Source: Candidatus Amulumruptor caecigallinarius
Lineage (GTDB): Bacteria > Bacteroidota > Bacteroidia > Bacteroidales > Muribaculaceae
Reading direction: 5' to 3'
DNA: 62,499 nt
NCBI GenBank assembly: GCA_023665605.1
Contig: JAMPDP010000006.1
Location: 1-62,499 of the forward strand
The position numbers were made by a program, and so were the translations under genes. The notes under the pieces were generated by a model that saw nothing but the letters and a program-made list of their open reading frames with translations, was not told the DNA's origin and did not search any database. Below are positions 1-7,482 of the stretch, in pieces; the first letter of the stretch is position 1; each line of letters opens with the position of its first letter.

Positions 1-19
1 CAGATAGACAGGCAATACA

Positions 20-41
20 AAAAAAGGAGACCGAAGTCTCC
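20..41 (-). terminator. Intrinsic terminator for leftward transcription
   Basis: Read on the minus strand this is GGAGAC, a TTCG tetraloop, GTCTCC and then seven T. A six-pair stem closed by the very stable UUCG loop and followed by a U-run is a textbook intrinsic terminator. It faces leftward, against the integrase gene to its right, so it would stop transcripts leaving the phage to the left. Confidence 0.8.
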
Positions 42-209
42 CTAAGATTCAGTAAACCTGAGGAATAAGGGCGTTTTGGAGGCTTAATGACTGAACTTCA
101 ATGGGGTTTGTTAGTAACCACAATCACCATAAGGTCGCTTCTGACAATAGCCGACAATCGTCAGATTGACCTTTTGAGCCAACAACATTTCCGAAAAATT
201 GTCCTAAAA

Positions 210-1385
210 ATGGCAACTTTGAACGCAGTTATCGTGCCGGCGAAAGTCCTCAAGGGTGGCCGGCACAAGGTCAGAATCTCGGTCGCACACAATGGCGAAA
301 CTCGCTACATCGTCACCGACATCACCATCGACTCTCTCAAGGAGTTCAAGAATGGAGCTATCGTCAAGCGCTCCGATGCTGCCTTACTGAACACCAAGCT
401 ACGCGGCCTGCTCCAACGCTACCAATCTGTCGTTGATGGTCTGGTGTACGTCAACGGTCTCAACTGCGCCGAGCTGGTGTTCCAGATTAAGAACGCCGGG
501 AACTATGAGCACCGAACCCTCGGCTCTATCGTTGAGGAATACTTTGCCAATGCCCGCATCAAGCCGTCAACGCTCAACGGCTATCATACAATATGGCGGC
601 GCGTGTCAAGACATCTTGACGGCAAGACACTCGTGGAGAATATCAACTATGCCACGATTATGAGCCTCCGGCAATACCTCTTCTCAATCAACCTCATGCC
701 AATGACAGTCCGCAACAGCCTTGTTTTCGTCATGGTGCTGTTGAACTATGCCAAGCGGTGTGGCTACGTGCAGTATCGTGTTGACCCTTTCGCGGGGATT
801 GAGCTTCCCAAGATGGAACCTCGCCAGTCATGGCTCTCCGTTGATGAGGTGAAGACCATCCGCGATGTGAAGCTGACGACAGCAACCACTATCAAGGCTC
901 GTGACTTCTTCATGCTCTCCTATTATCTGGGGGGCATCAACATGATAGACCTCTGTCAGATTAACTTCAACGAGCAGACCAAGATTATCCACTACGTCCG
1001 TCAGAAGACCGAGAACCGGCCGAAGCTGAACAAGTTTGTGGAGTTCGTCATTCCCGATGAGGCAAAGGCTATCATCGCCAAGTACAAGCAGCCAGATGGG
1101 TTACTCGCCATGACGGCAGCACAACGCAGAGAAAGCCTCCACTCTCTGTTACAGGCTCAGATACCAAAGATTGCCGCGATAACCGGCATCCGTCAGCTGG
1201 TGTTCTACTCGGCGCGCAAGTCATTCAGCCAACACGCTTTCAAACTCGGTGTGTCGGAGTCTGTGATAGACTACATCCTGGGGCACAGGGTTGACAAGGG
1301 AAGCACGGCTCTCTTCTCGTACATCAGCGTAACCCCGGAAATGGCAACAAAGGCCGTACGTAAGGTGTTGGATAATTTGAGATAA
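210..1385 (+). CDS. int: Tyrosine recombinase (phage integrase)
   Basis: Site-specific recombinase expected to integrate and excise the phage. From the ATG at 210 it has 391 residues. The N-terminal part (about 1-100) looks like the arm-binding domain of Bacteroidetes integrases, followed by a SAM-like core-binding domain and a catalytic domain. Visible catalytic features are ARKS near residue 336, the LGHR motif near 358 and a Tyr nucleophile in SYISV near 371. The place of the first catalytic Arg reads GGINMIDL, so Arg I appears to be replaced. The conjugative element integrase IntDOT is a known Bacteroidetes precedent for a non-canonical Arg I. An upstream in-frame ATG at 87 exists, but the ATG at 210 fits the usual N-terminus better. 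It is the leftmost gene and reads rightward. Confidence 0.9.
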   Translation: MATLNAVIVPAKVLKGGRHKVRISVAHNGETRYIVTDITIDSLKEFKNGAIVKRSDAALLNTKLRGLLQRYQSVVDGLVYVNGLNCAELVFQIKNAGNYEHRTLGSIVEEYFANARIKPSTLNGYHTIWRRVSRHLDGKTLVENINYATIMSLRQYLFSINLMPMTVRNSLVFVMVLLNYAKRCGYVQYRVDPFAGIELPKMEPRQSWLSVDEVKTIRDVKLTTATTIKARDFFMLSYYLGGINMIDLCQINFNEQTKIIHYVRQKTENRPKLNKFVEFVIPDEAKAIIAKYKQPDGLLAMTAAQRRESLHSLLQAQIPKIAAITGIRQLVFYSARKSFSQHAFKLGVSESVIDYILGHRVDKGSTALFSYISVTPEMATKAVRKVLDNLR

Positions 1386-1398
1386 TGAGCTAATTTTG
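1368..1398 (+). promoter_or_regulatory. Promoter of the Panacea toxin-antitoxin operon
   Basis: TAATTTTG at 1391-1398 matches the Bacteroidetes -7 consensus TAnnTTTG. A TTG lies 20 bases upstream at 1368-1370 as a partial -33. The start of transcription would be near 1405, just after the integrase stop codon. Confidence 0.55.
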
Positions 1399-1441
1399 CC
1401 ACAGCTACTTTAAGATGTTGCAAAGTTACTCGAACGAAGTC

Positions 1442-1933
1442 ATGATTGCCATTCCTAAAACCGGTAAAGTTGATGCCATAGTGTTTGCCAATTATATATT
1501 GAAGCACTATGGACCCATGTCGCATCTTAAACTGCAAAAGCTACTCTTCTATTGCGATGCTTATTGTCTCGCTTTTTTTGGAGAGGAACTCTTGCCCGAC
1601 AAATTTGAGGCATGGGTTCATGGCCCTGTATGCCGCCGCGTATTCAACGAGATGAAAGGCGCCTCACTGCTTTATACCGATATGTCATATTCTCCGATGA
1701 ACGGAATTGATGAGGATACCGCTTTCAATAATCTCCCGTTTGATGTCCGTGACTTACTCAGCGACGTCCTGGATTCACTGGCTCAATGGTCGGGCGTTGA
1801 ACTGGAGAGAGCAACACACCGCGAGTTGCCGTGGATTGAAGCAAGAGAGGGATATGGCGAGGCAGACCGCTGCCATGTTGAAATCTCTAAGGAGACAACG
1901 CGTTCATTTTATCGCACCCAACAGGGTTTGTAA
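1442..1933 (+). CDS. Panacea (SocA/DUF4065)-domain protein, likely antitoxin
   Basis: The protein has the Panacea/SocA fold signature: an N-terminal helical stretch ending in LKLQKLLFYCDAY, then FEAWVHGPVCRRVF, matching the family pattern KLqKLLYy followed by AWxxGPV. Proteins of this family act as antitoxins that neutralise many unrelated toxins, and some are proteolytic adaptors. The ATG at 1442 is chosen because one at 1415 would leave only about ten bases of leader. The gene overlaps the next by one base (TAATG), which indicates tight co-translation and supports a toxin-antitoxin pair. The antitoxin role is inferred from family and context. Confidence 0.75.
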   Translation: MIAIPKTGKVDAIVFANYILKHYGPMSHLKLQKLLFYCDAYCLAFFGEELLPDKFEAWVHGPVCRRVFNEMKGASLLYTDMSYSPMNGIDEDTAFNNLPFDVRDLLSDVLDSLAQWSGVELERATHRELPWIEAREGYGEADRCHVEISKETTRSFYRTQQGL

Positions 1934-2367
1934 TGTCTCGATTCAAACCACCTGAACGGTCATCAATCAAAGTCGACCGTGGGTCTGTATCCGATGAAAA
2001 GAACACTCGGAACTTTAAACTCTCTCTGGCATATTTTGACCCGACCCCACTTTACGCGTCAAGTTTCCGAGACTGGCAAAGAACGGGACTGTTAAGTCAT
2101 GCGCTTGAAACATTACAAGGCTACTGCAAGAAGCCCCTAAGGGAACAGATTGACGGCGACAAATTCGCCATCTATCCGTCCTTCCCCTCCGCTGATAAAA
2201 CGAAATTTACCTATCCTAAGCATGTCCCTGAAGATGCACATTGGGCGAGGATACATATTAACGGACCCGCCGTTCTTGTCGGTCATGTCGTGGGAGATAC
2301 GTTTTATCTGGTGTTTTTGGACAAGACACACAAATTTTGGCTCACAAAAAGAGTTACAGGAAAATAA
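1933..2367 (+). CDS. Candidate toxin partner of the Panacea protein
   Basis: A 144-residue protein with no firmly recognised domain. The C-terminal half, ending VVGDTFYLVFLDKTHKFWL, alternates hydrophobic strands in a way that resembles small beta-rich toxins and their phage relatives, where a Phe-Tyr strand is followed by an Asp-x-x-His-Lys turn. Its start codon overlaps the stop of the Panacea gene by one base and the two share one promoter. Panacea genes typically sit beside variable toxins, so this is the expected toxin position. The activity is not deducible from sequence. It could also be an unrelated small phage protein. Confidence 0.5.
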   Translation: MSRFKPPERSSIKVDRGSVSDEKNTRNFKLSLAYFDPTPLYASSFRDWQRTGLLSHALETLQGYCKKPLREQIDGDKFAIYPSFPSADKTKFTYPKHVPEDAHWARIHINGPAVLVGHVVGDTFYLVFLDKTHKFWLTKRVTGK

Positions 2368-2369
2368 AG

Positions 2370-2401
2370 TTTGGGCGTATCTAAAATAAGTGGTACATTT
2401 G
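2370..2401 (+). promoter_or_regulatory. Strong Bacteroidetes-type promoter
   Basis: TTTG at 2370-2373 and TACATTTG at 2394-2401 are separated by 20 bases, an almost ideal -33/-7 pair. Transcription would start near 2408 and run through a hairpin terminator before the alpha-CTD-like gene. Confidence 0.75.
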
Positions 2402-2426
2402 CAATATCAATAATCTCAACGTCACA

Positions 2427-2450
2427 GTTGGTTTTATTGGTTTGACTTTT
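2427..2450 (-). repeat. Orphan copy of the phage leader motif
   Basis: On the minus strand this carries AAAGTCAAACCAATAAAACC, the same leader that stands just before several leftward genes elsewhere in the window. Here no leftward gene follows it; it lies inside the leader of a rightward gene. Confidence 0.6.
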
Positions 2451-2481
2451 GGAGGCGTGGGTGGTTCCCGCCTCCTTTTTT
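2451..2481 (+). terminator. Leader terminator (possible attenuator)
   Basis: GGAGGC pairs with GCCTCC around an inner GGG/CCC stem and is followed by at least six T. It sits between the promoter at 2370 and the ATG at 2507, so much transcription would end before the gene unless it is regulated. Confidence 0.7.
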
Positions 2482-2506
2482 GTTAACCATCCTAAACTCC
2501 AATATC

Positions 2507-2776
2507 ATGATCACAGTCCCGCAAGAAGACAATTCATTTGACAAATACGATGAGCCGCGTCTGCACATGGAAAGGCTCATGCGAGTGAAGCTGGTGGAAT
2601 TTGACCTGTCGTTGCGTCTGCTCATACCGCTTGAAGATGCCGGTATAAAGACCCTCGGAGATTTGGTAAAGCAGACGCGCCAAAGCCTCCGCAACATCCA
2701 TCAGATCGGCAGGACAAAGATTGAGTATCTTGCCGCGTTCCTGCATAGATATGGTCTGAAACTTGCCGGGGAATAA
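2507..2776 (+). CDS. Small protein like the RNA polymerase alpha C-terminal domain
   Basis: The 89-residue protein ends in a stretch that reads like an alpha-CTD helix-hairpin-helix: LIPLEDAGIKTLGDLVKQ, then LRNIHQIGRTKIEYL and a closing helix. In RNA polymerase this fold binds UP-element DNA and activators. As a stand-alone phage protein it could modify host transcription or simply bind DNA; the role is inferred. The ATG at 2507 is preferred over an in-frame TTG at 2480, which overlaps the leader terminator. The gene reads rightward, opposite to the late genes that converge on it. Confidence 0.65.
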   Translation: MITVPQEDNSFDKYDEPRLHMERLMRVKLVEFDLSLRLLIPLEDAGIKTLGDLVKQTRQSLRNIHQIGRTKIEYLAAFLHRYGLKLAGE

Positions 2777-2801
2777 AAAGGGCTGTCATCGCGACAGCCC
2801 T
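2775..2801 (-). terminator. Terminator at the end of the late operon
   Basis: On the minus strand, AGGGCTGTC pairs with GACAGCCCT around a short loop and is followed by TTTTTATT. It closes the leftward lysis operon and touches the end of the convergent rightward gene. Confidence 0.8.
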
Positions 2802-2842
2802 GAGCGTCCAAACATCATCATAATACATCATCGTGGACGCTC
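2802..2842. repeat. Inverted repeat beyond the lysis genes
   Basis: GAGCGTCC (2802-2809) and GGACGCTC (2835-2842) are perfect inverted repeats enclosing CATCATCAT-type spacer. A second palindrome with arms ATGGCC and GGCCAT follows near 2887-2913. No gene lies between 2777 and 2934; hairpins are the only content. Confidence 0.6.
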
Positions 2843-2934
2843 TGCCAACAGTTACTAATGACTTTCGCAAAAGTTCGGATATGATAATGGCCGCGTTTCA
2901 CAACGTGGCCATCACTCAATTATCAACATTTAAG

Positions 2935-3462
2935 CTAAAAACATTTGCTCAATGAAGCAATCAGTGGCTTGCGGAATATCCAGCCGACACCGGCAAGGAT
3001 AACCGCTATAAGATACCAGAACGTGCCAATCTTGATATGCTGCCACGTTGTAAGGTCTTTCTCCACGGGATAAGGGTCCGGGTATGGCACCGGCACTTCT
3101 TTTATAACTTCTTTCTCTTTCTCCGTTTCCGTGGTGGTATTAGGCACATAAGCCTCTGCCGGGACTTTCTGCGGCTTGTTGCGGATATTGTGACCCAACG
3201 TGCCGTCTGAATTAATCCATGCGTCAGACTCGGCAAAATCGGTCTCGACGTGGCTTGTGGTATCGTTGACTACTTGCTCCACGGATTGAGCCGGAATCTC
3301 AACGTAAACGGTTACGGTGTCTATCATGGTAACGGTTCTCGTTACGATTCTCTCAATCTGACTGTCATTGAGGGTGACGGTCGGTGTCGGAGGCGTGGCT
3401 TGCTTTGACGTGTGGCAGGATACCATCATCAAGCAAAGCAGTATGGGGATTATATACTTCAT
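2935..3462 (-). CDS. Outer-membrane lipoprotein with C-terminal TM segment, likely u-spanin
   Basis: The N-terminus is a lipoprotein signal with lipobox MMVSC (Cys16), followed by a Pro/Thr-rich periplasmic region with acidic and coiled stretches. Near the C-terminus (about 147-163, TFWYLIAVILAGVGWIF) lies one transmembrane segment with a basic tail. A protein anchored in the outer membrane at one end and in the inner membrane at the other is the design of unimolecular spanins such as T1 gp11, which fuse the two membranes at the last step of lysis. It overlaps the amidase gene by four bases and is the last late gene. The spanin role is inferred from topology and position. Confidence 0.7.
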   Translation of the reverse strand: MKYIIPILLCLMMVSCHTSKQATPPTPTVTLNDSQIERIVTRTVTMIDTVTVYVEIPAQSVEQVVNDTTSHVETDFAESDAWINSDGTLGHNIRNKPQKVPAEAYVPNTTTETEKEKEVIKEVPVPYPDPYPVEKDLTTWQHIKIGTFWYLIAVILAGVGWIFRKPLIASLSKCF

Positions 3463-4076
3463 AACGTCATATACTCTTTTTTAGCGTCGAATGAGGGACA
3501 CGCTTTGTTGGCAAAGTCTCGGTGTCCGTAAATCTTCGCGTGGGGATATTTCTTTTTGAGTTCCTTGAGAAGTTTGACGAGTGCCAACTTTTGGGCCGGT
3601 GTCCGGGTGTCCTTGGGATGTCTCTGCCAGTCCTTGTCGGAGCGTGGATTGCTACCGCCTATATAACATACTCCGATAGAGATTAAGTTGTGGCCGGTGC
3701 AGTGTGCACCGCTGATGCTTTCGGCCCGACCGATATTGATGTTGCCGTCTCGGTAAATCACATAGTGATAGCCGATGTCGGAGAATCCTCTTGCAAGGTG
3801 CATCTGCCGGATTTGGCCCACCGTGAAATCCTCACCCTCCGGGGTTGCCGAGCAATGGACGATAATCTCCTTGATGTTCCGGGGATTGTAGGTGATACCC
3901 AAAGCCGCCCATGTCTTTGCGCCCACCACGCCGTCTGCGGTCAGATTGTGGGCTTTCTGAAACTCCTTTACGGACTCTTCGGTAAGGGGGCCGAAAATGC
4001 CGTCCGGGTAGAGGTTGAGCTTGCGTTGCAAGGTCTTTACATCCTCGCCACGGCTTCCTTTCTTAATCGTTGTCAT
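3459..4076 (-). CDS. Endolysin: N-acetylmuramoyl-L-alanine amidase with peptidoglycan-binding domain
   Basis: Cuts the amide bond between muramic acid and the stem peptide to lyse the host. Residues 3-60 are a PG_binding_1 domain (LQRKLNLYPDGIFGPLTEES). Residues 68-205 are an Amidase_2/PGRP domain with Zn ligands visible at His74 (IIVHCSAT), His185 (YGHRD) and Cys193 (KACPSF). No signal peptide is present, so it needs a holin for export. It overlaps the upstream coiled-coil membrane gene by 14 bases and the spanin-like gene by four, forming one lysis cassette. Confidence 0.92.
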   Translation of the reverse strand: MTTIKKGSRGEDVKTLQRKLNLYPDGIFGPLTEESVKEFQKAHNLTADGVVGAKTWAALGITYNPRNIKEIIVHCSATPEGEDFTVGQIRQMHLARGFSDIGYHYVIYRDGNINIGRAESISGAHCTGHNLISIGVCYIGGSNPRSDKDWQRHPKDTRTPAQKLALVKLLKELKKKYPHAKIYGHRDFANKACPSFDAKKEYMTL

Positions 4077-4629
4077 TGTCTGCTATTGTGGTTAGTGACT
4101 TGCAATTCTCACACGCACTGACGCACTCATCGGAGAGGGGGGTATAGTGGTCGTGCTTAATCTGCTGTTCCGGCTCGCGCTTCTTGCAAAGGCTCCACGG
4201 CTTCTTGCACATCCACTCCTTGTAATGGTCGCACTTGCGCTCCAAGTGTGCTACATGCTTAGTAAGCTCTATCTCCCGCTGCTGTGATGCTATGAGTTCC
4301 CGCTGCACCTCTCGGAGTCGCGTTGTCTGGTCCTTGAACCGCTCCTCCTTCTCCTTCAAATCAGCGGCGTGGCGGTCTTCCTTCTCGGCGTTGATCTGCA
4401 CGAGTTTTGCGTTGCGTTCAATGAGCTGCATATTGCTGGCGTGGAGTTCCTCGCACTGCTCTTTCCAGATGTGCCAGTCCTCTGCTTTGGCTTGTGCCTC
4501 GGCGGTCTTCACCTCGGCCTCCTTGAGCCGCTTGTTCTGCCTGCGATACATGAATACGCCAACCCCGCCAAGCGGTGTGAGAACTCCGAGTATCGAGCCA
4601 AGCATCACACTTAATTCTGACAAATCCAT
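4063..4629 (-). CDS. Membrane-anchored coiled-coil protein of the lysis cassette
   Basis: One transmembrane segment at about residues 7-27 (MLGSILGVLTPLGGVGVFMY) is followed by a long charged heptad-rich region to about 140 and a Cys-containing tail (CKKPWSLCKK, CVSACENCKS). This layout is common next to endolysins in Bacteroidales prophages. It could be a holin component or an inner-membrane spanin partner; sequence alone does not decide. Unusually for this phylum, a clear Shine-Dalgarno GGAGG stands seven bases before the ATG. A TATTTTTG promoter lies upstream. Confidence 0.65.
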   Translation of the reverse strand: MDLSELSVMLGSILGVLTPLGGVGVFMYRRQNKRLKEAEVKTAEAQAKAEDWHIWKEQCEELHASNMQLIERNAKLVQINAEKEDRHAADLKEKEERFKDQTTRLREVQRELIASQQREIELTKHVAHLERKCDHYKEWMCKKPWSLCKKREPEQQIKHDHYTPLSDECVSACENCKSLTTIADNDND

Positions 4630-4685
4630 GTCCGAACCTCCTTTCCGATGTTGAAATAACTATCCATGATTTTTGCGTTATGCAT

Positions 4686-4719
4686 CAAAAATAATGCAAC
4701 ATTCGTCACTCTTGACAAA
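4686..4719 (-). promoter_or_regulatory. Lysis-operon promoter
   Basis: On the minus strand TTTG is followed after 22 bases by TATTTTTG. The same ATTATTTTTG core is found before the portal and baseplate genes, so it may be a late promoter. The spacing is two bases longer than usual. Confidence 0.5.
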
Positions 4720-4790
4720 TCGGCGTAAATCTCAAAATCGCATGATGCTCTAAACGGCGCAATATTAGCGCGTTGCCAAAATAATGACAT

Positions 4791-4812
4791 GGCCCGGACT
4801 TTCGCCCGAGCC
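4791..4812 (-). terminator. GNRA-loop hairpin after the membrane gene
   Basis: GGCTCGGGC and GTCCGGGCC pair over nine positions (two G-U) around a GAAA loop on the minus strand. No good U-run follows, so it may stabilise the 3' end rather than terminate by itself. Confidence 0.5.
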
Positions 4813-4836
4813 ATTCACCCATATATCAACCAATTC

Positions 4837-5301
4837 TCACATCATTAATCTGAACAATGAAATGTAGATGCTAAGGAACAGCCCCATCTCACAGAGGTAC
4901 ACCCATGACTTGCGACAGAATGTCGCCGCCACGGCAAACGCTATCGCCGCGATGGGGATAATCTTCATCACTGCAAACCATGCGAGTGAGGCCGCCGTCA
5001 TAACTATAGCCGCGCCGTAGTGCACTGGCTTCTCCAGCCCATCCCTGAACGCGGGGCTTGCCGCAACGAACATCATGCCCATGATGAACAGGAACACCAA
5101 GAACCGCCAGTGGTCAGGCGTGATACTGAACATCGGGGCGACAGTCAACGCGGAGGATACTCCAAGTGCAACAGGTAGTATCCACCCGCAGTGCATATCA
5201 TAGTACGTTGCTGATAGCGACTCGGGGCATCCGTGCACAGCAAGATACACTATGATGAATGTGAGGAACAGAGCAAAGGCTATTGCCACGCAGACTATCA
5301 T
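4837..5301 (-). CDS. Multi-pass membrane protein, holin candidate
   Basis: 154 residues with about five hydrophobic segments (for example VCVAIAFALFLTFIIVYLAV at the N-terminus, WILPVALGVSSALTVA, FLVFLFIMGMMFVAASPA and a C-terminal FLSIYISLF). No enzyme motif is visible. Its position between tail genes and the endolysin cassette makes a holin or membrane accessory role plausible, but it is larger than most holins. It overlaps the upstream gene by four bases. Confidence 0.6.
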   Translation of the reverse strand: MIVCVAIAFALFLTFIIVYLAVHGCPESLSATYYDMHCGWILPVALGVSSALTVAPMFSITPDHWRFLVFLFIMGMMFVAASPAFRDGLEKPVHYGAAIVMTAASLAWFAVMKIIPIAAIAFAVAATFCRKSWVYLCEMGLFLSIYISLFRLMM

Positions 5302-5801
5302 TCCACAATCGGGATAAGCAGGTTACCGTCAGCGTCAACAACGCTGTCTTTCAAATCCCAGCCATCACTGAGGGTGGCATCAACAAATGCCATCGCCTTG
5401 AGGTAAAAGTCTGTGAAGACCTCCAGGGAGTCAAAGACGAAGTATTCGGGCTTGTCATCGGTGCCGAACTTGAACTTACGGGGGAGGCTCGCGCCGCCGG
5501 TCTGAACGGCCATGTCATAGGCGGCCTTATAGTTGAACTGGTTCTCGGTGGAGAGCCAAACAGGCATGCCACGCCATACAAAGCCGGATATGATTTTAGC
5601 GTCAACGTCAGCATTGACCTGCTCCTTGATAGCCTTTACAATCTCCTCGGTGGAGGGCTTGTGGTCAAAAGTCTCCCGATAGTTATAACCAAATTCGGCA
5701 TCCTCGGAGTCCTTGAAGAACCCGAAGATGAGCTGCCATTTCTTACGGCCGATAAGGTAAAGACCATCCTGCCGCTCTTGTGCTCCGTATATCTTTCTCA
5801 T
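5298..5801 (-). CDS. Phage protein of the DUF4376-like tail-associated type
   Basis: The central part, WLSTENQFNYKAAYDMAVQT then PRKFKFG, resembles a family found in Bacteroidales phages just after tail-fibre genes, with an Asn-rich motif followed by a substrate-like KF-G strand and FTDFYLKAMAFVDATLSDGW. The function is unknown; a fibre assembly role would fit the position. It lies between the DGR reverse transcriptase and a membrane gene. I do not see the four-helix Avd architecture in it, so I do not call it the DGR accessory protein. Confidence 0.55.
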   Translation of the reverse strand: MRKIYGAQERQDGLYLIGRKKWQLIFGFFKDSEDAEFGYNYRETFDHKPSTEEIVKAIKEQVNADVDAKIISGFVWRGMPVWLSTENQFNYKAAYDMAVQTGGASLPRKFKFGTDDKPEYFVFDSLEVFTDFYLKAMAFVDATLSDGWDLKDSVVDADGNLLIPIVE

Positions 5802-5872
5802 CGCAAAAACAATTTTGCGCTAATATACATCCAAAAGCGGCAGCTTGTGCCAAACAGCCGAAATCTTGAAAA

Positions 5873-7309
5873 TCAGCTGAACTTGTATTTCACTTTGTTT
5901 CCGTCAAATACCTCGCTGATTATGGTGCACTCAAATGGGAAACCGTCCTCACGGTCGCTGATCTGGTCAAGGATATTCTTCATTTCCTCGGAGGATGTGA
6001 AGAACTTGCCCCACTCTTTGGACTGGATAATCCTGAACGACACGAGATAGCGGTCATCGCCGTGAGAGGTGGTCAGGTCGCTCTCATAGTCGTGTATCTC
6101 TATGGGCATATTCTGGATTGCGCTGAGGCGCATCACTTTGCCGGGGAATCTCTTCTTGCCGTCAGCGGGTTTGTAAGTAATCCCCATTTCTGAGAATTTC
6201 TGCATACGATGATGTGTTAATGTGAAATATAGATGTTTGCAATCGGCGTGACAGGCCATGCCCTTAAACGAGCCGATTATACTTTGGCGTCGCTTGCGTG
6301 ACTTGACCTTTGCCAGTTTCCGTGCTGCGTTTTGCTTTGTCCGTTTTCTTATCAGTGAATGTGTGGGGTAATGGATATAACCCACCATGTCAAGACCCTC
6401 GGTTAATGGGCGCACCGCCTCATTCGGCTTCACCGTCAGACCGAGTTTGGCCATCTCAGCAATGTATATATCCCGCAGTCGCCACAATGTCTTTTTGTCT
6501 GGTGCGGCGAAAGCCGTATCATCGCAATAGTTGTAGTAGAGATGCCTCATCTCCTCGCTACCGTCATCCTTTGTCAATTTGTATCGCTCCACATACTCCA
6601 GCATCTTCCTGTGCACCGGGGAGCAGTACAGGTTTCCGAAAGTCTGAGAGGAACGGAGACCCTTGGACAGACCCTGTGGTAAAAGGCAGATGAAACAGTC
6701 AAGGATAGGCAACAATACCGGGTCACTGATATACTCCCGGATTACGGCTTTCATGCGCTCCTGACTGATACTGTCATAGTAATGGTGTATGTCGTTCTGA
6801 TAGTAGTACTGAAACTTCTCAGGCGCGGCCTTGATGTCGGCCTCGATGATATGGTGCAGCCAGTGCATGCCACGTCCTTTGATGCTCGCCGCCGTGTTAT
6901 GGATGAGAGTGGGATAAACGTATTTCTCCACTATAACCATTATGCAGTGACATCCTATGCGCTTCACCACTTTGGGCGACTGGCACTCACGTTGCTTAGG
7001 GCCGTCCGTGACAAGGATGGTCTTGACATCATCCATTGTGATGCGGAATGTGCCGTTGCTGATTTCTGCGGTGAGGGTCTGTATGATAACCTCACGCAGA
7101 GCCGCCGCTTTCTCCTGCCTTCTCACATAGTGGGCATATTCCTCAGCCGTGTCAAAGTCGCAGGGTTGCAGCGGCACGGAGTCAGGCGCATAGTGTGCGC
7201 GCTGCTCCGTGCTCTCCAAATGTCGGATCACGTAATCATAGCCACTGCACATATTTGAGGGCGCGACAATCTCGGGAATGAGATTGTCGAGAGGAAACAG
7301 ATGGGTCAT
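5873..7309 (-). CDS. Diversity-generating retroelement reverse transcriptase
   Basis: Copies the template-repeat RNA with adenine errors so that the cDNA can replace the variable repeat of the fibre gene. RT motifs are clear: QNDIHHYYDSI with the first catalytic Asp at 173, LPQGLSKGLRSSQ (212-222) carrying the SQ signature of DGR enzymes rather than the SP of group II introns, YCDD at 261-264, and GLDMVGY near 305-311. At 478 residues it is longer than a typical DGR RT of about 300-400. Roughly residues 366-478 form an extra domain with beta-strand-like segments that I do not recognise. No Avd gene is seen beside it. It lies 170 bases downstream of the template repeat. Confidence 0.93.
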   Translation of the reverse strand: MTHLFPLDNLIPEIVAPSNMCSGYDYVIRHLESTEQRAHYAPDSVPLQPCDFDTAEEYAHYVRRQEKAAALREVIIQTLTAEISNGTFRITMDDVKTILVTDGPKQRECQSPKVVKRIGCHCIMVIVEKYVYPTLIHNTAASIKGRGMHWLHHIIEADIKAAPEKFQYYYQNDIHHYYDSISQERMKAVIREYISDPVLLPILDCFICLLPQGLSKGLRSSQTFGNLYCSPVHRKMLEYVERYKLTKDDGSEEMRHLYYNYCDDTAFAAPDKKTLWRLRDIYIAEMAKLGLTVKPNEAVRPLTEGLDMVGYIHYPTHSLIRKRTKQNAARKLAKVKSRKRRQSIIGSFKGMACHADCKHLYFTLTHHRMQKFSEMGITYKPADGKKRFPGKVMRLSAIQNMPIEIHDYESDLTTSHGDDRYLVSFRIIQSKEWGKFFTSSEEMKNILDQISDREDGFPFECTIISEVFDGNKVKYKFS

Positions 7310-7482
7310 AGCCTTCAGGGCTCTTTGTCATGTTTCGGCTTTCCAAACCTACCGAAATCGGTGGGTTTGCTGCTGCCGAGGCTCCAATCCCTCGTCTCTT
7401 TCGTTACTCATCTCGTGAGCTTTGCAGGGTGGCGATTGTATATAATTGAAGCGGCTTCCCGCTTCCCATTACAGTCCTAAAT

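Noticed and set aside
4611-4814. Leftward 67-codon frame upstream of the lysis gene
   Set aside because: It spans the promoter and Shine-Dalgarno region and shows no protein-like pattern.
5298-5801. The 167-residue gene as the DGR Avd accessory protein
   Set aside because: Its strand-rich pattern with WLSTENQFN resembles DUF4376-like tail proteins, not the basic four-helix bundle of Avd.
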